A stretch of 64,000 nucleotides of DNA. It comes from Chloroflexota bacterium (GTDB lineage Bacteria; Chloroflexota; Anaerolineae; Anaerolineales; Anaerolineaceae). The DNA is taken from NCBI GenBank assembly GCA_021825925.1, contig JAKAFP010000001.1:310001-374000 (forward strand). The letters run 5' to 3'. Under the pieces are notes generated by a model. The model worked only from the letters and a program-made list of their open reading frames with translations. It did not search any database and had not been told where the DNA came from. The translations under genes were made by a program, and so were the position numbers. Positions 42,468 to 50,503 of this stretch are shown in pieces (positions within the stretch are counted from its first letter, which is position 1; each line of letters starts with the position of its first letter).

Positions 42468-43376
42468 ATGAACCCAACTGTCACCGAAGCATTGCCAATT
42501 CTTTGTCTTGTGGTGGTTGGGTTCTTTCTCAAAAAGACTGACTTGTTGAAAAAAGCAGATGGTTCACTGTTATCTCGTATGATCTTAAATATCACCCTTC
42601 CTAGTGTAATATTCCTTTCGATTTCGCAGGCTAAAATCGAACCTTTAGAATTGCTGGTGTTGGCGGCCTCTGGTCTTGCGATCGCAGTTTGCTTGCGAAT
42701 GATCGGTGGAAGGGTGGCCAGTGTATTAAAACTCGATGATCCCACTGCCGGAGTTTTCATCCTGGGCTGCATGGTGATGAACATAGGCACTCTAATGATC
42801 CCGGTGGTTGGAACCGTATTTGGACCGGGAGCTGTCAGCCGCACTGCCGCTTTTGATGTTGGCAATTCTGTCATGGCCAGCGGCTATGGATACTATGTTG
42901 CGACCCAATATGGTTCTAAAAATCCTCAAGGCCTGACCAGCGGTATTAGAAGGGTTTTATCAGTACCCGTGCTCTGGGCGATCGTTCTCGGTTTGATCAT
43001 TAATCTGGCCGGACTAACGATCCCTGGGTTCTTCTCCAAGCTGCTGACACCGTTAAGTCAGGCGAATGCACCTCTGGCCATGCTGGCATTGGGCATCTTT
43101 GTCAGTTTCAAATTTTCAAAATGGAAATTAATGAGTCTGGCAGTCTTTCTAAGAATGGGAGTGGGTCTCTTGATTGGTCAGTTGATCATTTTGCTCACTC
43201 AGATGCAAGGGCTTGACCGTATGGTGGTAACACTTGCCTCAGCCATGCCTATTGGCATGATCCCACTGGCTTACGCTGCGACTGAGGGGCTGGATACTGA
43301 GTTTGCCGCATCGTGTATTTCTTTTTCTATTATTGTTGGCATGATCACAACTCCCCTATTGTTAACCTCTTTATAA
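42468..43376 (+). CDS. AEC (auxin efflux carrier) family transporter
   Basis: The 302-residue membrane protein has about ten helices with the AEC features ILCLVVVGFFLKKTDLL at the start, FILGCMVMNIGTLMIPV and SAMPIGMIPLAYA. Bacterial AEC proteins often carry malate, malonate or other carboxylates. It follows the creatininase-family gene by 35 bases and is probably the last gene of the operon from the promoter at 40019. Only a poor ribosome site precedes the ATG. Confidence 0.88.
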   Translation: MNPTVTEALPILCLVVVGFFLKKTDLLKKADGSLLSRMILNITLPSVIFLSISQAKIEPLELLVLAASGLAIAVCLRMIGGRVASVLKLDDPTAGVFILGCMVMNIGTLMIPVVGTVFGPGAVSRTAAFDVGNSVMASGYGYYVATQYGSKNPQGLTSGIRRVLSVPVLWAIVLGLIINLAGLTIPGFFSKLLTPLSQANAPLAMLALGIFVSFKFSKWKLMSLAVFLRMGVGLLIGQLIILLTQMQGLDRMVVTLASAMPIGMIPLAYAATEGLDTEFAASCISFSIIVGMITTPLLLTSL

Positions 43377-43686
43377 GTAATGCGTGATGTATTGTTTGCT
43401 TAAGTAGTTGGATCTTGGTCAAAACAGATATCAGGCTATGTCTGAATATGAGGAGCAAGGTATCGTTTCAACTTTTTTACAGATAATCGTTCTTTTTTCG
43501 ACTAAAGAGTAACGGAAGGAAGCCAGTAACAAATTTATTAGATCAATAAGAACATTCATCGCAGATTCAACGGGTACTAAATAGTTTAGTGCGCTGCATT
43601 ACATATAAATAATTTACCTCCTAATTGTAAGTTGTATTTCTTTCCTACATTACTGCTGGATGGATCAATATTCGCGAAGGAGGAAT
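43377..43686. other. 310 bases without a gene; control region of the Liv operon
   Basis: No open frame of note. A perfect palindrome ACTAAA-TAG-TTTAGT lies at 43576-43590, about 100 bases before the first Liv gene, and is a candidate operator. AT-rich -10-like sequences occur around 43602-43614. No terminator hairpin for the upstream operon could be found. Confidence 0.35.
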
Positions 43687-44415
43687 ATGCAATTGTTAAC
43701 CGTTGAAAAGCTTTGCAAATCATTTGGGGGATTAAAGGCCATCAATAATCTCGACTTTCATGTGAATGAAGGTGAGATTGTTGGCATCATTGGCCCGAAC
43801 GGCTCGGGCAAGACAACCTCGCTCAATCTGTTAACTGGTTTCTTAAAACCCAATTCAGGCAGGATCAACTTCCGCGGAGAAGAAATTGGAGGTCTTTCGC
43901 GTCATGTTGTCTGCCAGAAGGGAATTGCCAGAACATTCCAACTCTGCAAGCCGTTCATGGATTTTACGGCTTTACAGAATGTGATGGTTGGAAGGGCATT
44001 TGGACAAAAACCCAGTCCCAATCTGCGTATAGCCGAAAGAGAATCTGAAGAGATCCTCGATCAGGTGGGGCTTGGAAACAAAGCCCAGGTACTGGTGAAA
44101 GATTTGAGGGTCATGGAGCGCAAGCGGTTGGAACTGGCCCGGGCGTTGGCAACGAAACCCTATCTGCTCTTGCTCGATGAATTGATGGCGGGTTTGAATC
44201 TAAGTGAGGCTGACGAGGCTTGTAAATTGATCACTCAAATTCGTGATGCAAACATCACCATCATCATGGTGGAGCACATCGTTAAAGCGGTCACTTGTGT
44301 TTCAAATCGAATTATTGTGTTCAACATGGGCGAAAAGATCGCAGAAGGTCAGCCTAATGAGATCGTCCATGATCCAAAAGTCATTGAAGTCTACCTGGGA
44401 AAATCTCATGCTTAA
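43687..44415 (+). CDS. livG: Branched-chain-type ABC transporter ATP-binding protein (LivG type)
   Basis: The 242-residue ATPase has Walker A GPNGSGKTTS and the LivG-specific GIARTFQLCKPFMDFTALQNV. The signature helix reads LRVMERKRLELARAL instead of a Ser-Gly-Gly form, and Walker B reads LLLLDELMAGLN (Leu for the usual Pro). This version is typical of a known LivG subgroup, not a sign of inactivity. AGGAGG precedes the ATG at 43687. The transporter probably imports an amino acid or another small carboxylate. Confidence 0.92.
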   Translation: MQLLTVEKLCKSFGGLKAINNLDFHVNEGEIVGIIGPNGSGKTTSLNLLTGFLKPNSGRINFRGEEIGGLSRHVVCQKGIARTFQLCKPFMDFTALQNVMVGRAFGQKPSPNLRIAERESEEILDQVGLGNKAQVLVKDLRVMERKRLELARALATKPYLLLLDELMAGLNLSEADEACKLITQIRDANITIIMVEHIVKAVTCVSNRIIVFNMGEKIAEGQPNEIVHDPKVIEVYLGKSHA

Positions 44416-45109
44416 CCTAGAAAATATCAACGTGTTTTACAAAGAACTTCAAGCGATTTGGGGCGTTTCACTCAACGTCCAAAAGGGAGAGATCGTTGCG
44501 CTTATTGGTCCAAACGGGGCCGGAAAGACCACGTTATTGCGCGTGATCAGTGGACTTCACCGCAGTGCATCCGGAAAGATGGATTTTCTCGGTCACCAAA
44601 TTGAAAAAGAAGCTCCTGAAAAAATAGTTGAGTTCGGACTTTCGCAGGTTCCGGAAAGCGGAAAAATCTTCACAGGCATGACCGTTCTCGAAAACCTGGA
44701 ATTGGGAGCTTTTGTGAAGCGGGCGCGTAAGGAGAAAAACCAAAACCTGGAATGGGTCTACGAGATCTTTCCGCGGCTGGCAGAAAGGAAATCTCAACAG
44801 GCCGGTACGTTGAGCGGTGGAGAGCGGCAGATGCTGGCCATCGGACGAGCCTTGATGTCAAAACCCCAGCTGCTGATGTTGGATGAACCTTCCTTTGGTT
44901 TGGCGCCGATCCTGGTCGAACGTATGTTTGAAACCATTGAGAAGATCAACCGTGATGGATTGACGATCTTTTTGGTGGAACAAAACGTTCAGGCATCTTT
45001 GGAATTGGCCCACCGCGCCTACTTGCTTGAAAATGGACGGATCGTGGGTGAGGGAAAAGGCAAGGACCTGCTTACCTTTGATTCTGTGCGTAGTTCATAT
45101 CTGGGTTGA
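44408..45109 (+). CDS. livF: Branched-chain-type ABC transporter ATP-binding protein (LivF type)
   Basis: The 233-residue ATPase has Walker A GPNGAGKTTL, signature LSGGERQMLAIGRAL and Walker B LLMLDEPSFGLAP, all in LivF form. The ATG at 44408 overlaps the LivG end by 8 bases, so translation is coupled; a longer frame further upstream lies wholly inside LivG. It works as heterodimer with LivG. Confidence 0.94.
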   Translation: MLNLENINVFYKELQAIWGVSLNVQKGEIVALIGPNGAGKTTLLRVISGLHRSASGKMDFLGHQIEKEAPEKIVEFGLSQVPESGKIFTGMTVLENLELGAFVKRARKEKNQNLEWVYEIFPRLAERKSQQAGTLSGGERQMLAIGRALMSKPQLLMLDEPSFGLAPILVERMFETIEKINRDGLTIFLVEQNVQASLELAHRAYLLENGRIVGEGKGKDLLTFDSVRSSYLG

Positions 45110-45137
45110 TCTCTGGTGAAAGGGAATTGAGGCCGCT

Positions 45138-46019
45138 ATGCTCCAATCGTTGGGTCAAAATCTTGTTTTTGGACTTCTCGTGGGCGCACTGTATGGTTTG
45201 GTCGCTCTGGGTCTTTCACTCATTTTTGGTGTGACCAAATTCCTTAATGTTGCTCATGGAGAATTGGTGATGTTTGGGGGGTACGCAAGCTTTTATGCTT
45301 TCTCAATGCTGGGATTGGACCCCTTCCTTTCCATTCCACTCACCATTCTGGTGCTCTTCATTTTGGGTGGTTTTCTCTATTGGCTGGTGTTTTCAAGAAC
45401 TGTAAAACTGGCTGAAGAATCAAAGATCAAAAACACCCTCTTGGTTGCCTTTGGGTTGTCAGTGATCTTTCAAAACCTGGCTCTTCGCTTCTTCACTGCC
45501 GATGAGCGCGGCATAACCACCACCTATTTCAGTCAGGCTTTCACCCTTGGAGATATTAGATTCCCGATCACCAAGGTGGCGATCCTGGTCGTAACGGTTA
45601 TCTTTTTAGTCGTCCTGCAATTGATCCTAAGAAAAACGTACACCGGCAAAGCCATCCGTGCCACCACGCAAAACTGGGAAGCCGCATCACTGATGGGCAT
45701 TGATATTCATAAAGTTTATCTGCTGTCTTTCGCCATGGGCGCTGCACTGGCCGGCGTGGCAGGCACATTGGTGGCGGTCAATTATTCCATCCAGCCCACC
45801 ATGGGGCTTGGCTGGACGATGAAAGCGTTGATCGTTATGGTTTTGGGCGGCCTGGGCAACATTCCCGGCACGATTATCGGCGGGTTGATCCTTGGCCTGA
45901 CCGAATCAACCACCTCGTTCTTTATCAGCAGCAACTACCGTGAGGTGGCCGGATTAGTCTTGTTCCTGCTGGTCTTGATCTTCAGGCCGCAAGGGCTATT
46001 CGGTTCCAAAGAGGCATAA
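45138..46019 (+). CDS. livH: Branched-chain-type ABC transporter permease (LivH type)
   Basis: The 293-residue permease begins with GLLVGALYGLVALGLSLIFGVTKFLNVAHGE, the standard LivH N-terminus (quoted only in part: ALGLSLIFGVTKFLN). GLGWTMKALIVMVLGGLGNIPGTIIGG is the ATPase-contact loop region. About eight membrane helices. It starts 28 bases after LivF. Confidence 0.93.
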   Translation: MLQSLGQNLVFGLLVGALYGLVALGLSLIFGVTKFLNVAHGELVMFGGYASFYAFSMLGLDPFLSIPLTILVLFILGGFLYWLVFSRTVKLAEESKIKNTLLVAFGLSVIFQNLALRFFTADERGITTTYFSQAFTLGDIRFPITKVAILVVTVIFLVVLQLILRKTYTGKAIRATTQNWEAASLMGIDIHKVYLLSFAMGAALAGVAGTLVAVNYSIQPTMGLGWTMKALIVMVLGGLGNIPGTIIGGLILGLTESTTSFFISSNYREVAGLVLFLLVLIFRPQGLFGSKEA

Positions 46020-46022
46020 GCG

Positions 46023-47009
46023 ATGAAAAAAAACAGCATCATAAAACTCGCTCTAATCATCATTGCCGTTATCGGGCTGGTGGTGCTTCCCTTGGTGATA
46101 AAAAGTGACAGCACCATTAATCTGGTGATTTTGGTTCTGCTTTATATCTTGTTGGCCTCCAGCTGGAACATTCTGGGAGGATACACCGGCCAGACCAACC
46201 TTGGACATGCGGCATTCTTTGGTGTTGGTTCGCTCACCACCCGCCTGCTGTGGGTGAATGGAATTCCATTCCTGCCCAGTTTTCTGGCTGGTGGCGTCGT
46301 GGCGGTTATCCTGGCGCTCATCATCGGCGCACCGGCCTTCAAATTGCGGGGGGTTTATTTTGCCATTGGAACCCTGGCACTGGCCCAAATGCTTAATCTC
46401 ACGGTCGGTAACATCCTGCCTGAAATGTCTTATAACCCTGATCTCGCAAATTATCAGCTGCTTCCACGTTATTACCTGTTCCTGGGGTTGACCCTGATTA
46501 CCATACTTACGGCGGCTATTTTGGTCAAATCCAGAATTGGGTTGGGGATGATGGCAGTGCGCGAAGGCGAGGATGCGGCCGAATCGCTGGGAATCAGCGC
46601 TCTCAAGCATAAGCTCATCGCCCTTTCCATCAGTGCTTTTTTTGCAGGCATGGCGGGTGCGGCTTTTGCGTATTACCACGTGAGTTTTTACTATTACATG
46701 CCGTTTGGCAGTGAATGGACCTTTGACCCGATGATGATGGCTTACATCGGTGGAACCGGAACCATTATTGGCCCGATCATTGGTGCCGTATTCTTCGTTT
46801 TGTTAAAACAATTGTTGGTTTGGAACGTCGGCGAATACCATCTGATCATTTTTGGCACCCTTTTTATTTTGATCGTTTTGTTCCTGCCCGGCGGTTTGGT
46901 GGAGATATGGCAGAAATTTAGAACTTTTCTGACGAAAAAAGCAAAGAGAAGAAAAAAAGTGTTACTCAAAGCAACCATTCAAAACGAGGATGGTAATCAG
47001 CATGAGTGA
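46023..47009 (+). CDS. livM: Branched-chain-type ABC transporter permease (LivM type)
   Basis: The 328-residue permease shows NILGGYTGQTNLGHAAFFG and AVREGEDAAESLGI, both LivM hallmarks, and a basic C-terminal tail (KKAKRRKKV). It begins 3 bases after LivH. The binding-protein gene follows after 84 bases. Confidence 0.93.
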   Translation: MKKNSIIKLALIIIAVIGLVVLPLVIKSDSTINLVILVLLYILLASSWNILGGYTGQTNLGHAAFFGVGSLTTRLLWVNGIPFLPSFLAGGVVAVILALIIGAPAFKLRGVYFAIGTLALAQMLNLTVGNILPEMSYNPDLANYQLLPRYYLFLGLTLITILTAAILVKSRIGLGMMAVREGEDAAESLGISALKHKLIALSISAFFAGMAGAAFAYYHVSFYYYMPFGSEWTFDPMMMAYIGGTGTIIGPIIGAVFFVLLKQLLVWNVGEYHLIIFGTLFILIVLFLPGGLVEIWQKFRTFLTKKAKRRKKVLLKATIQNEDGNQHE

Positions 47010-47093
47010 AAGGAGAGAGACTATCGGCATGATTCAACGGCACCAGATCTAAGGTTTTTTTCTTCGGCTATTCACTTGAAAGGAGAATGAGGA

Positions 47094-48368
47094 ATGAAAG
47101 CAAGAATGTCCATCATGGCACTAGTGGTAATAATCAGTTTATTGCTGGCCAGTTGCACTCCTGCGCCAACCCCCACTCCGGTGGCTACACAGGCTCCGCA
47201 AGAAACCCAAGCCCCAACAGCCACAGAAGTACAATACCCGCCTGCTCCTGAGTTTATTGAGATCGGAGCATCCATCCCGCTTACTGGAAAATTCGGTTCA
47301 CTTGGCAGTCAGGTCAAAGTAGGTTATGACTATGCCATTGCCGATATCAATGCGGCCGGTGGTGTTTATGTTGCAGAGTATGGGACGAAAATTCCACTGC
47401 GCCTGACAGCATATGATGATGAATCCGATCCAACCAAAGCGGTCAGCAATTTGGAAAAAGTTTTCACTGAAAACAATGTTGTGGCATATCTGGGTGGCGC
47501 AGCAAGCGGAATGCACGCAGCCACCACAGCCATTGCTGAAAAGAACAAGGTGCCCTACCTTGGTGTCTCTTTTGCCTGGTGGAATATTCACCAGAGAGGC
47601 TACAATTACCTGTTTTCACCGTTCCCCAAATCACCTGATCAGGCTCGCGATGTATTCAAGGCACTCAACGAGTTGGTTCCCACCAAAGAAAACAGGCCAG
47701 CCAATATCGCCATCTTCCAGGAAAAAACCGACTGGGGTAATGAGTTGGGTGGTCTCTTTAAAGCGGATGCCGGTCCTGCAGGTTATACCGTGGCGTATTA
47801 CGCTGAGTATGCTCCTGGCACAACCGATTTCTCGACTTTGATCATGGAAGCCAAGGCTGCAAATGCAGACATGCTCCTTGGTATGCCGAATACGCCGGAT
47901 GGAATCGCCATTGTGAAACAGGCTGCTGAGCTTGGGTGGAAACCCAAATTCATCATGCTGGTTCGTGCCCCAGATGCAGCAACTTGGGGTGAAGCAACCG
48001 GTACAGCCGGCGACGGTGTGACCATGTTTGCCGGTTGGCATAGCGGTGAGAACTTTGCGGGGATTGCTGAAATCAATGCCAAACATCAGGCTGATTTCGG
48101 CAGACCGGCTGACATTCTTGTGGGTCCTGCGTATGCCTGTGTCCAAATTTTGGCAGCAGGTATTGAGAAAGCCGGCACATTGGATCGTGATGCCATCAGA
48201 GATGCGATCGCGGCAACCAATATGATGACAGTCATGGGCAATGTTTCGTTCAATGGAGATGGAACTGGAAACGTCTTGAACCCATTGGTGCAATGGCAGG
48301 CTGGAAAAATGCAGCTTGTCTGGCCGCTTGATCAAAAAACTGCTGATTTCATCTACCCGATTCCATAA
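47094..48368 (+). CDS. livK: Branched-chain-type ABC transporter substrate-binding lipoprotein (LivK type)
   Basis: The 424-residue lipoprotein has its lipobox at Cys21 (LLASC), a Thr/Pro/Gln-rich linker to about residue 55, and a Peripla_BP_6 domain: GASIPLTGKFGSLGSQVK, YDDESDPTKAVSNLEK, AYLGGAASGMHAAT and FQEKTDWGNELG. It captures the substrate outside the cell. Unusually for Liv operons it comes last. GAAAGGAG precedes the ATG. A hairpin follows 39 bases after the stop. The ligand may be an amino acid, amide or aromatic acid. Confidence 0.93.
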   Translation: MKARMSIMALVVIISLLLASCTPAPTPTPVATQAPQETQAPTATEVQYPPAPEFIEIGASIPLTGKFGSLGSQVKVGYDYAIADINAAGGVYVAEYGTKIPLRLTAYDDESDPTKAVSNLEKVFTENNVVAYLGGAASGMHAATTAIAEKNKVPYLGVSFAWWNIHQRGYNYLFSPFPKSPDQARDVFKALNELVPTKENRPANIAIFQEKTDWGNELGGLFKADAGPAGYTVAYYAEYAPGTTDFSTLIMEAKAANADMLLGMPNTPDGIAIVKQAAELGWKPKFIMLVRAPDAATWGEATGTAGDGVTMFAGWHSGENFAGIAEINAKHQADFGRPADILVGPAYACVQILAAGIEKAGTLDRDAIRDAIAATNMMTVMGNVSFNGDGTGNVLNPLVQWQAGKMQLVWPLDQKTADFIYPIP

Positions 48369-48407
48369 GGTGGGTTGATGCAAGTCGAATAGATCCGGAT
48401 TGTTAAT

Positions 48408-48432
48408 ATGGCAGTGGTAATTCCACTGCCAT
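48408..48432 (+). terminator. Hairpin/terminator after livK
   Basis: ATGGCAGTGG (48408-48417) and CCACTGCCAT (48423-48432) form a perfect 10-bp stem with a 5-base loop, followed by TTTAT. It ends the Liv operon. Confidence 0.7.
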
Positions 48433-48467
48433 TTATGTCCATTTATTGCCAATAATTGGTTGGCTGT

Positions 48468-49364
48468 TTAGGGTTGAAGAGAGTCGTTCTTGGAGGATTG
48501 CTTCAAAAAATCCATGAACAATTTGGCTGCACTCAAGGGGGGCTTGTTTTTTAGATAGGCTAAAACGACATTGCACTCAATATTTTCTTCCAGCGGGATG
48601 GTGATGATCCCTGGGTGCCGGTAGTATTCAAAAATCTTGGCGGGCATCAGTGCAATGCCGATGTTCGTCTCGACAAGTGCAAAAACACTCACCTTGTGCG
48701 GGCTTGAAAAGAAAATGGTCGGCTCAAATTGTGCCTTAGCACATTCATCCATGATCAACTGGTGAAGATCTGTAACTTTATCAAAAACGATAAAATTATC
48801 GCTGGCCAATTCTTTGATGGAAATGGAAGACCGTCCAGCATAACGGTTCATTTTTGCCACCACTACCAGCAACTTGTCTTTACTGATTTCTTCATAATCG
48901 AATTGGGTTGGATCAAGGTAATTATGACGAATAAATCCCAGGTCATACCGTCTTTCAATGAGTCCTGGTACGATGTTTTGACCATTCGTTTCTTCCAGGC
49001 TAAAGTGGATGGTTGGGTATTTATCTCTGAATTGTGCAATTAAGGTTGCTATACCGTATTGCGGAAGGACCGGGATGGCAGCTACGTTAAAGGTGTCTTC
49101 GGATGATTTGTACCCGTCCATTTCAACGAGCATATTCTTGTAATCGGTCATTTGCGTGCGCGCGTGTCTGAGAAAGGCTTTTCCTGCTTCCGTAAGCGAT
49201 ACTTTGTGCTTGCTGCGATCGAAAAGAGGAGCCCCCAGCTCCTTCTCAAGGGATGAGATTATTTTTGAGATCGAAGGTTGCGTGATAAAGTTCTCATCAG
49301 CCGCGGCAGTAAAGCTGCCTGTATCAACAACGGAAAGGAAATACTGGATTTGTCTGATATCCAT
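48468..49364 (-). CDS. LysR family transcriptional regulator
   Basis: The 298-residue regulator has the LysR HTH (IRQIQYFLSVVDTGSFTAAAD, ITQPSISKIISSLEKELG; residues 3-45) and the LysR effector domain of about 200 residues. It converges on the Liv operon and is divergent from esterase 2. Its upstream region has a perfect palindrome at 49384-49400 (CATTCCA-TTT-TGGAATG), a good candidate for its own binding site, and the three-part operator site C. Targets may be esterase 2 and the adjacent ribose-type transporter. Confidence 0.92.
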   Translation of the reverse strand: MDIRQIQYFLSVVDTGSFTAAADENFITQPSISKIISSLEKELGAPLFDRSKHKVSLTEAGKAFLRHARTQMTDYKNMLVEMDGYKSSEDTFNVAAIPVLPQYGIATLIAQFRDKYPTIHFSLEETNGQNIVPGLIERRYDLGFIRHNYLDPTQFDYEEISKDKLLVVVAKMNRYAGRSSISIKELASDNFIVFDKVTDLHQLIMDECAKAQFEPTIFFSSPHKVSVFALVETNIGIALMPAKIFEYYRHPGIITIPLEENIECNVVLAYLKNKPPLSAAKLFMDFLKQSSKNDSLQP

Positions 49365-49383
49365 TTTTATGCCCTTTTTTTAC

Positions 49384-49400
49384 CATTCCATTTTGGAATG
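49384..49400. promoter_or_regulatory. Perfect palindrome upstream of the LysR gene
   Basis: CATTCCA (49384-49390), TTT, TGGAATG (49394-49400). It lies 20 bases before the LysR start codon in the divergent control region. It is probably a LysR autoregulatory site. Confidence 0.5.
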
Positions 49401-49404
49401 TATT

Positions 49405-49431
49405 GTATCATAGAATGAATTGGAGTTTCAT
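49405..49431. promoter_or_regulatory. Three-part IclR-type operator, site C
   Basis: Half-sites GTATCAT (49405-49411), ATGAATT (49415-49421) and GTTTCAT (49425-49431), spacers AGA and GGA. It lies 37 bases before the esterase 2 start and 41 before the LysR start. No consensus -10 sits at the usual distance, so this copy is less secure than the others. Confidence 0.5.
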
Positions 49432-49467
49432 TACTCAAAATGTTACTATAATTTCAAGGATTATTCT

Positions 49468-50352
49468 ATGACAAATGTTGACAACGATTTAATTCTTCTT
49501 CCTCCGGCAGATGTTTCTGGCATATCTCGCAAGTGGCTGGATATTCCTTATGCAAAATGTTCCAGTGCTGAGATGCTGGATATTTACCTTCCCGAGACAG
49601 GGGAGGGGCCCTTCCCAATAGTATTGTACATCCATGGTGGAGCTTTTCAACAAGGCGACAAACGAGATATCGAACTGTTGACTTTTCTTAAGGCTTTGTC
49701 GTCCGGCTACGCGGTTATTGGTGTGAATTATCGGTTGAGTGGCGAGGCGATTTTCCCTGCCGCTTTGCAGGATATCAAAGCAGCCATCCGCTGGATTCGG
49801 GCGAATAACGAACAATATCACCTTGATGGAAACCGTATTGCAGTTTGGGGAAGTTCGGCAGGCGGAAATATCACTGCAATGGTCTGTGTGACATCAAGTG
49901 TCACTGAATTTGACGATTACAGTCTCGGCAACCCTGGCTATCCATGTAATGTTCAGGCTGCGGTGGATTGGTTTGGACCGACTGATTTTCTCATGATGGA
50001 TGAACAATTGCAGGAACATTCACTGGGACCAACTGATCATGGTGAAGTCACATCACCTGAATCCAGATATTTGGGAGCGAAGATTTCCGACGTCCCATTG
50101 AAAGTGGAACTCGCAAATCCAATGACGTATATCCACAAAAATATGCCTCCTATTCTTATTCAACATGGAAGCATGGATTCAACCGTACCTGTACAGCAGT
50201 CCATTATCTTTGTTGAAAAAATGCAGAAATATATAAGCCATGATCGTTTTGAATTTGATGTTCTCGAGGGAGCAGGTCATGGCGGTCCTGCCTTTGAATC
50301 CAAAGAGAATATCAAACGGGTCATGAATTTTTTGGATAAACACTTGAAATGA
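49468..50352 (+). CDS. Alpha/beta hydrolase (esterase), paralogue 2
   Basis: The 294-residue esterase has oxyanion motif HGGAF (56-60) and nucleophile Ser130 in GSSAGGN, with Asp near QHGSMDSTVP and His in GAGHGG completing the triad. It is paralogous to the esterases at 36866 and 54268. AAGGA selects the ATG at 49468. No signal peptide. It stands directly upstream of a ribose-type ABC transporter whose far end is bordered by esterase 3, suggesting that the transported compound is an acylated sugar or a lactone opened inside the cell. Confidence 0.88.
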   Translation: MTNVDNDLILLPPADVSGISRKWLDIPYAKCSSAEMLDIYLPETGEGPFPIVLYIHGGAFQQGDKRDIELLTFLKALSSGYAVIGVNYRLSGEAIFPAALQDIKAAIRWIRANNEQYHLDGNRIAVWGSSAGGNITAMVCVTSSVTEFDDYSLGNPGYPCNVQAAVDWFGPTDFLMMDEQLQEHSLGPTDHGEVTSPESRYLGAKISDVPLKVELANPMTYIHKNMPPILIQHGSMDSTVPVQQSIIFVEKMQKYISHDRFEFDVLEGAGHGGPAFESKENIKRVMNFLDKHLK

Positions 50353-50503
50353 CCCACATGTTCTCGCAGCGAGTTTTTATGAAATATGCCAATTGAGATT
50401 GTTGCTAAAAATATTTTGAAGGGAGGTGGTTCTTAGTAAGACTTGTTTTTAGGAAAATCAATATCTCAACCATCAGATATACAATAAAAAAAGGAGAAGA
50501 AAG

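Noticed and set aside
44098..44150. LivG signature motif that lacks Ser-Gly-Gly, considered as a sign of an inactive ATPase
   Set aside because: I recall the same ERKRLELARAL form in a large LivG subgroup, and Walker A and B are intact.
47631..48452. 273-codon minus-strand frame opposite livK
   Set aside because: Cys/His/Ser-rich shadow translation, no ribosome site; livK is unambiguous.
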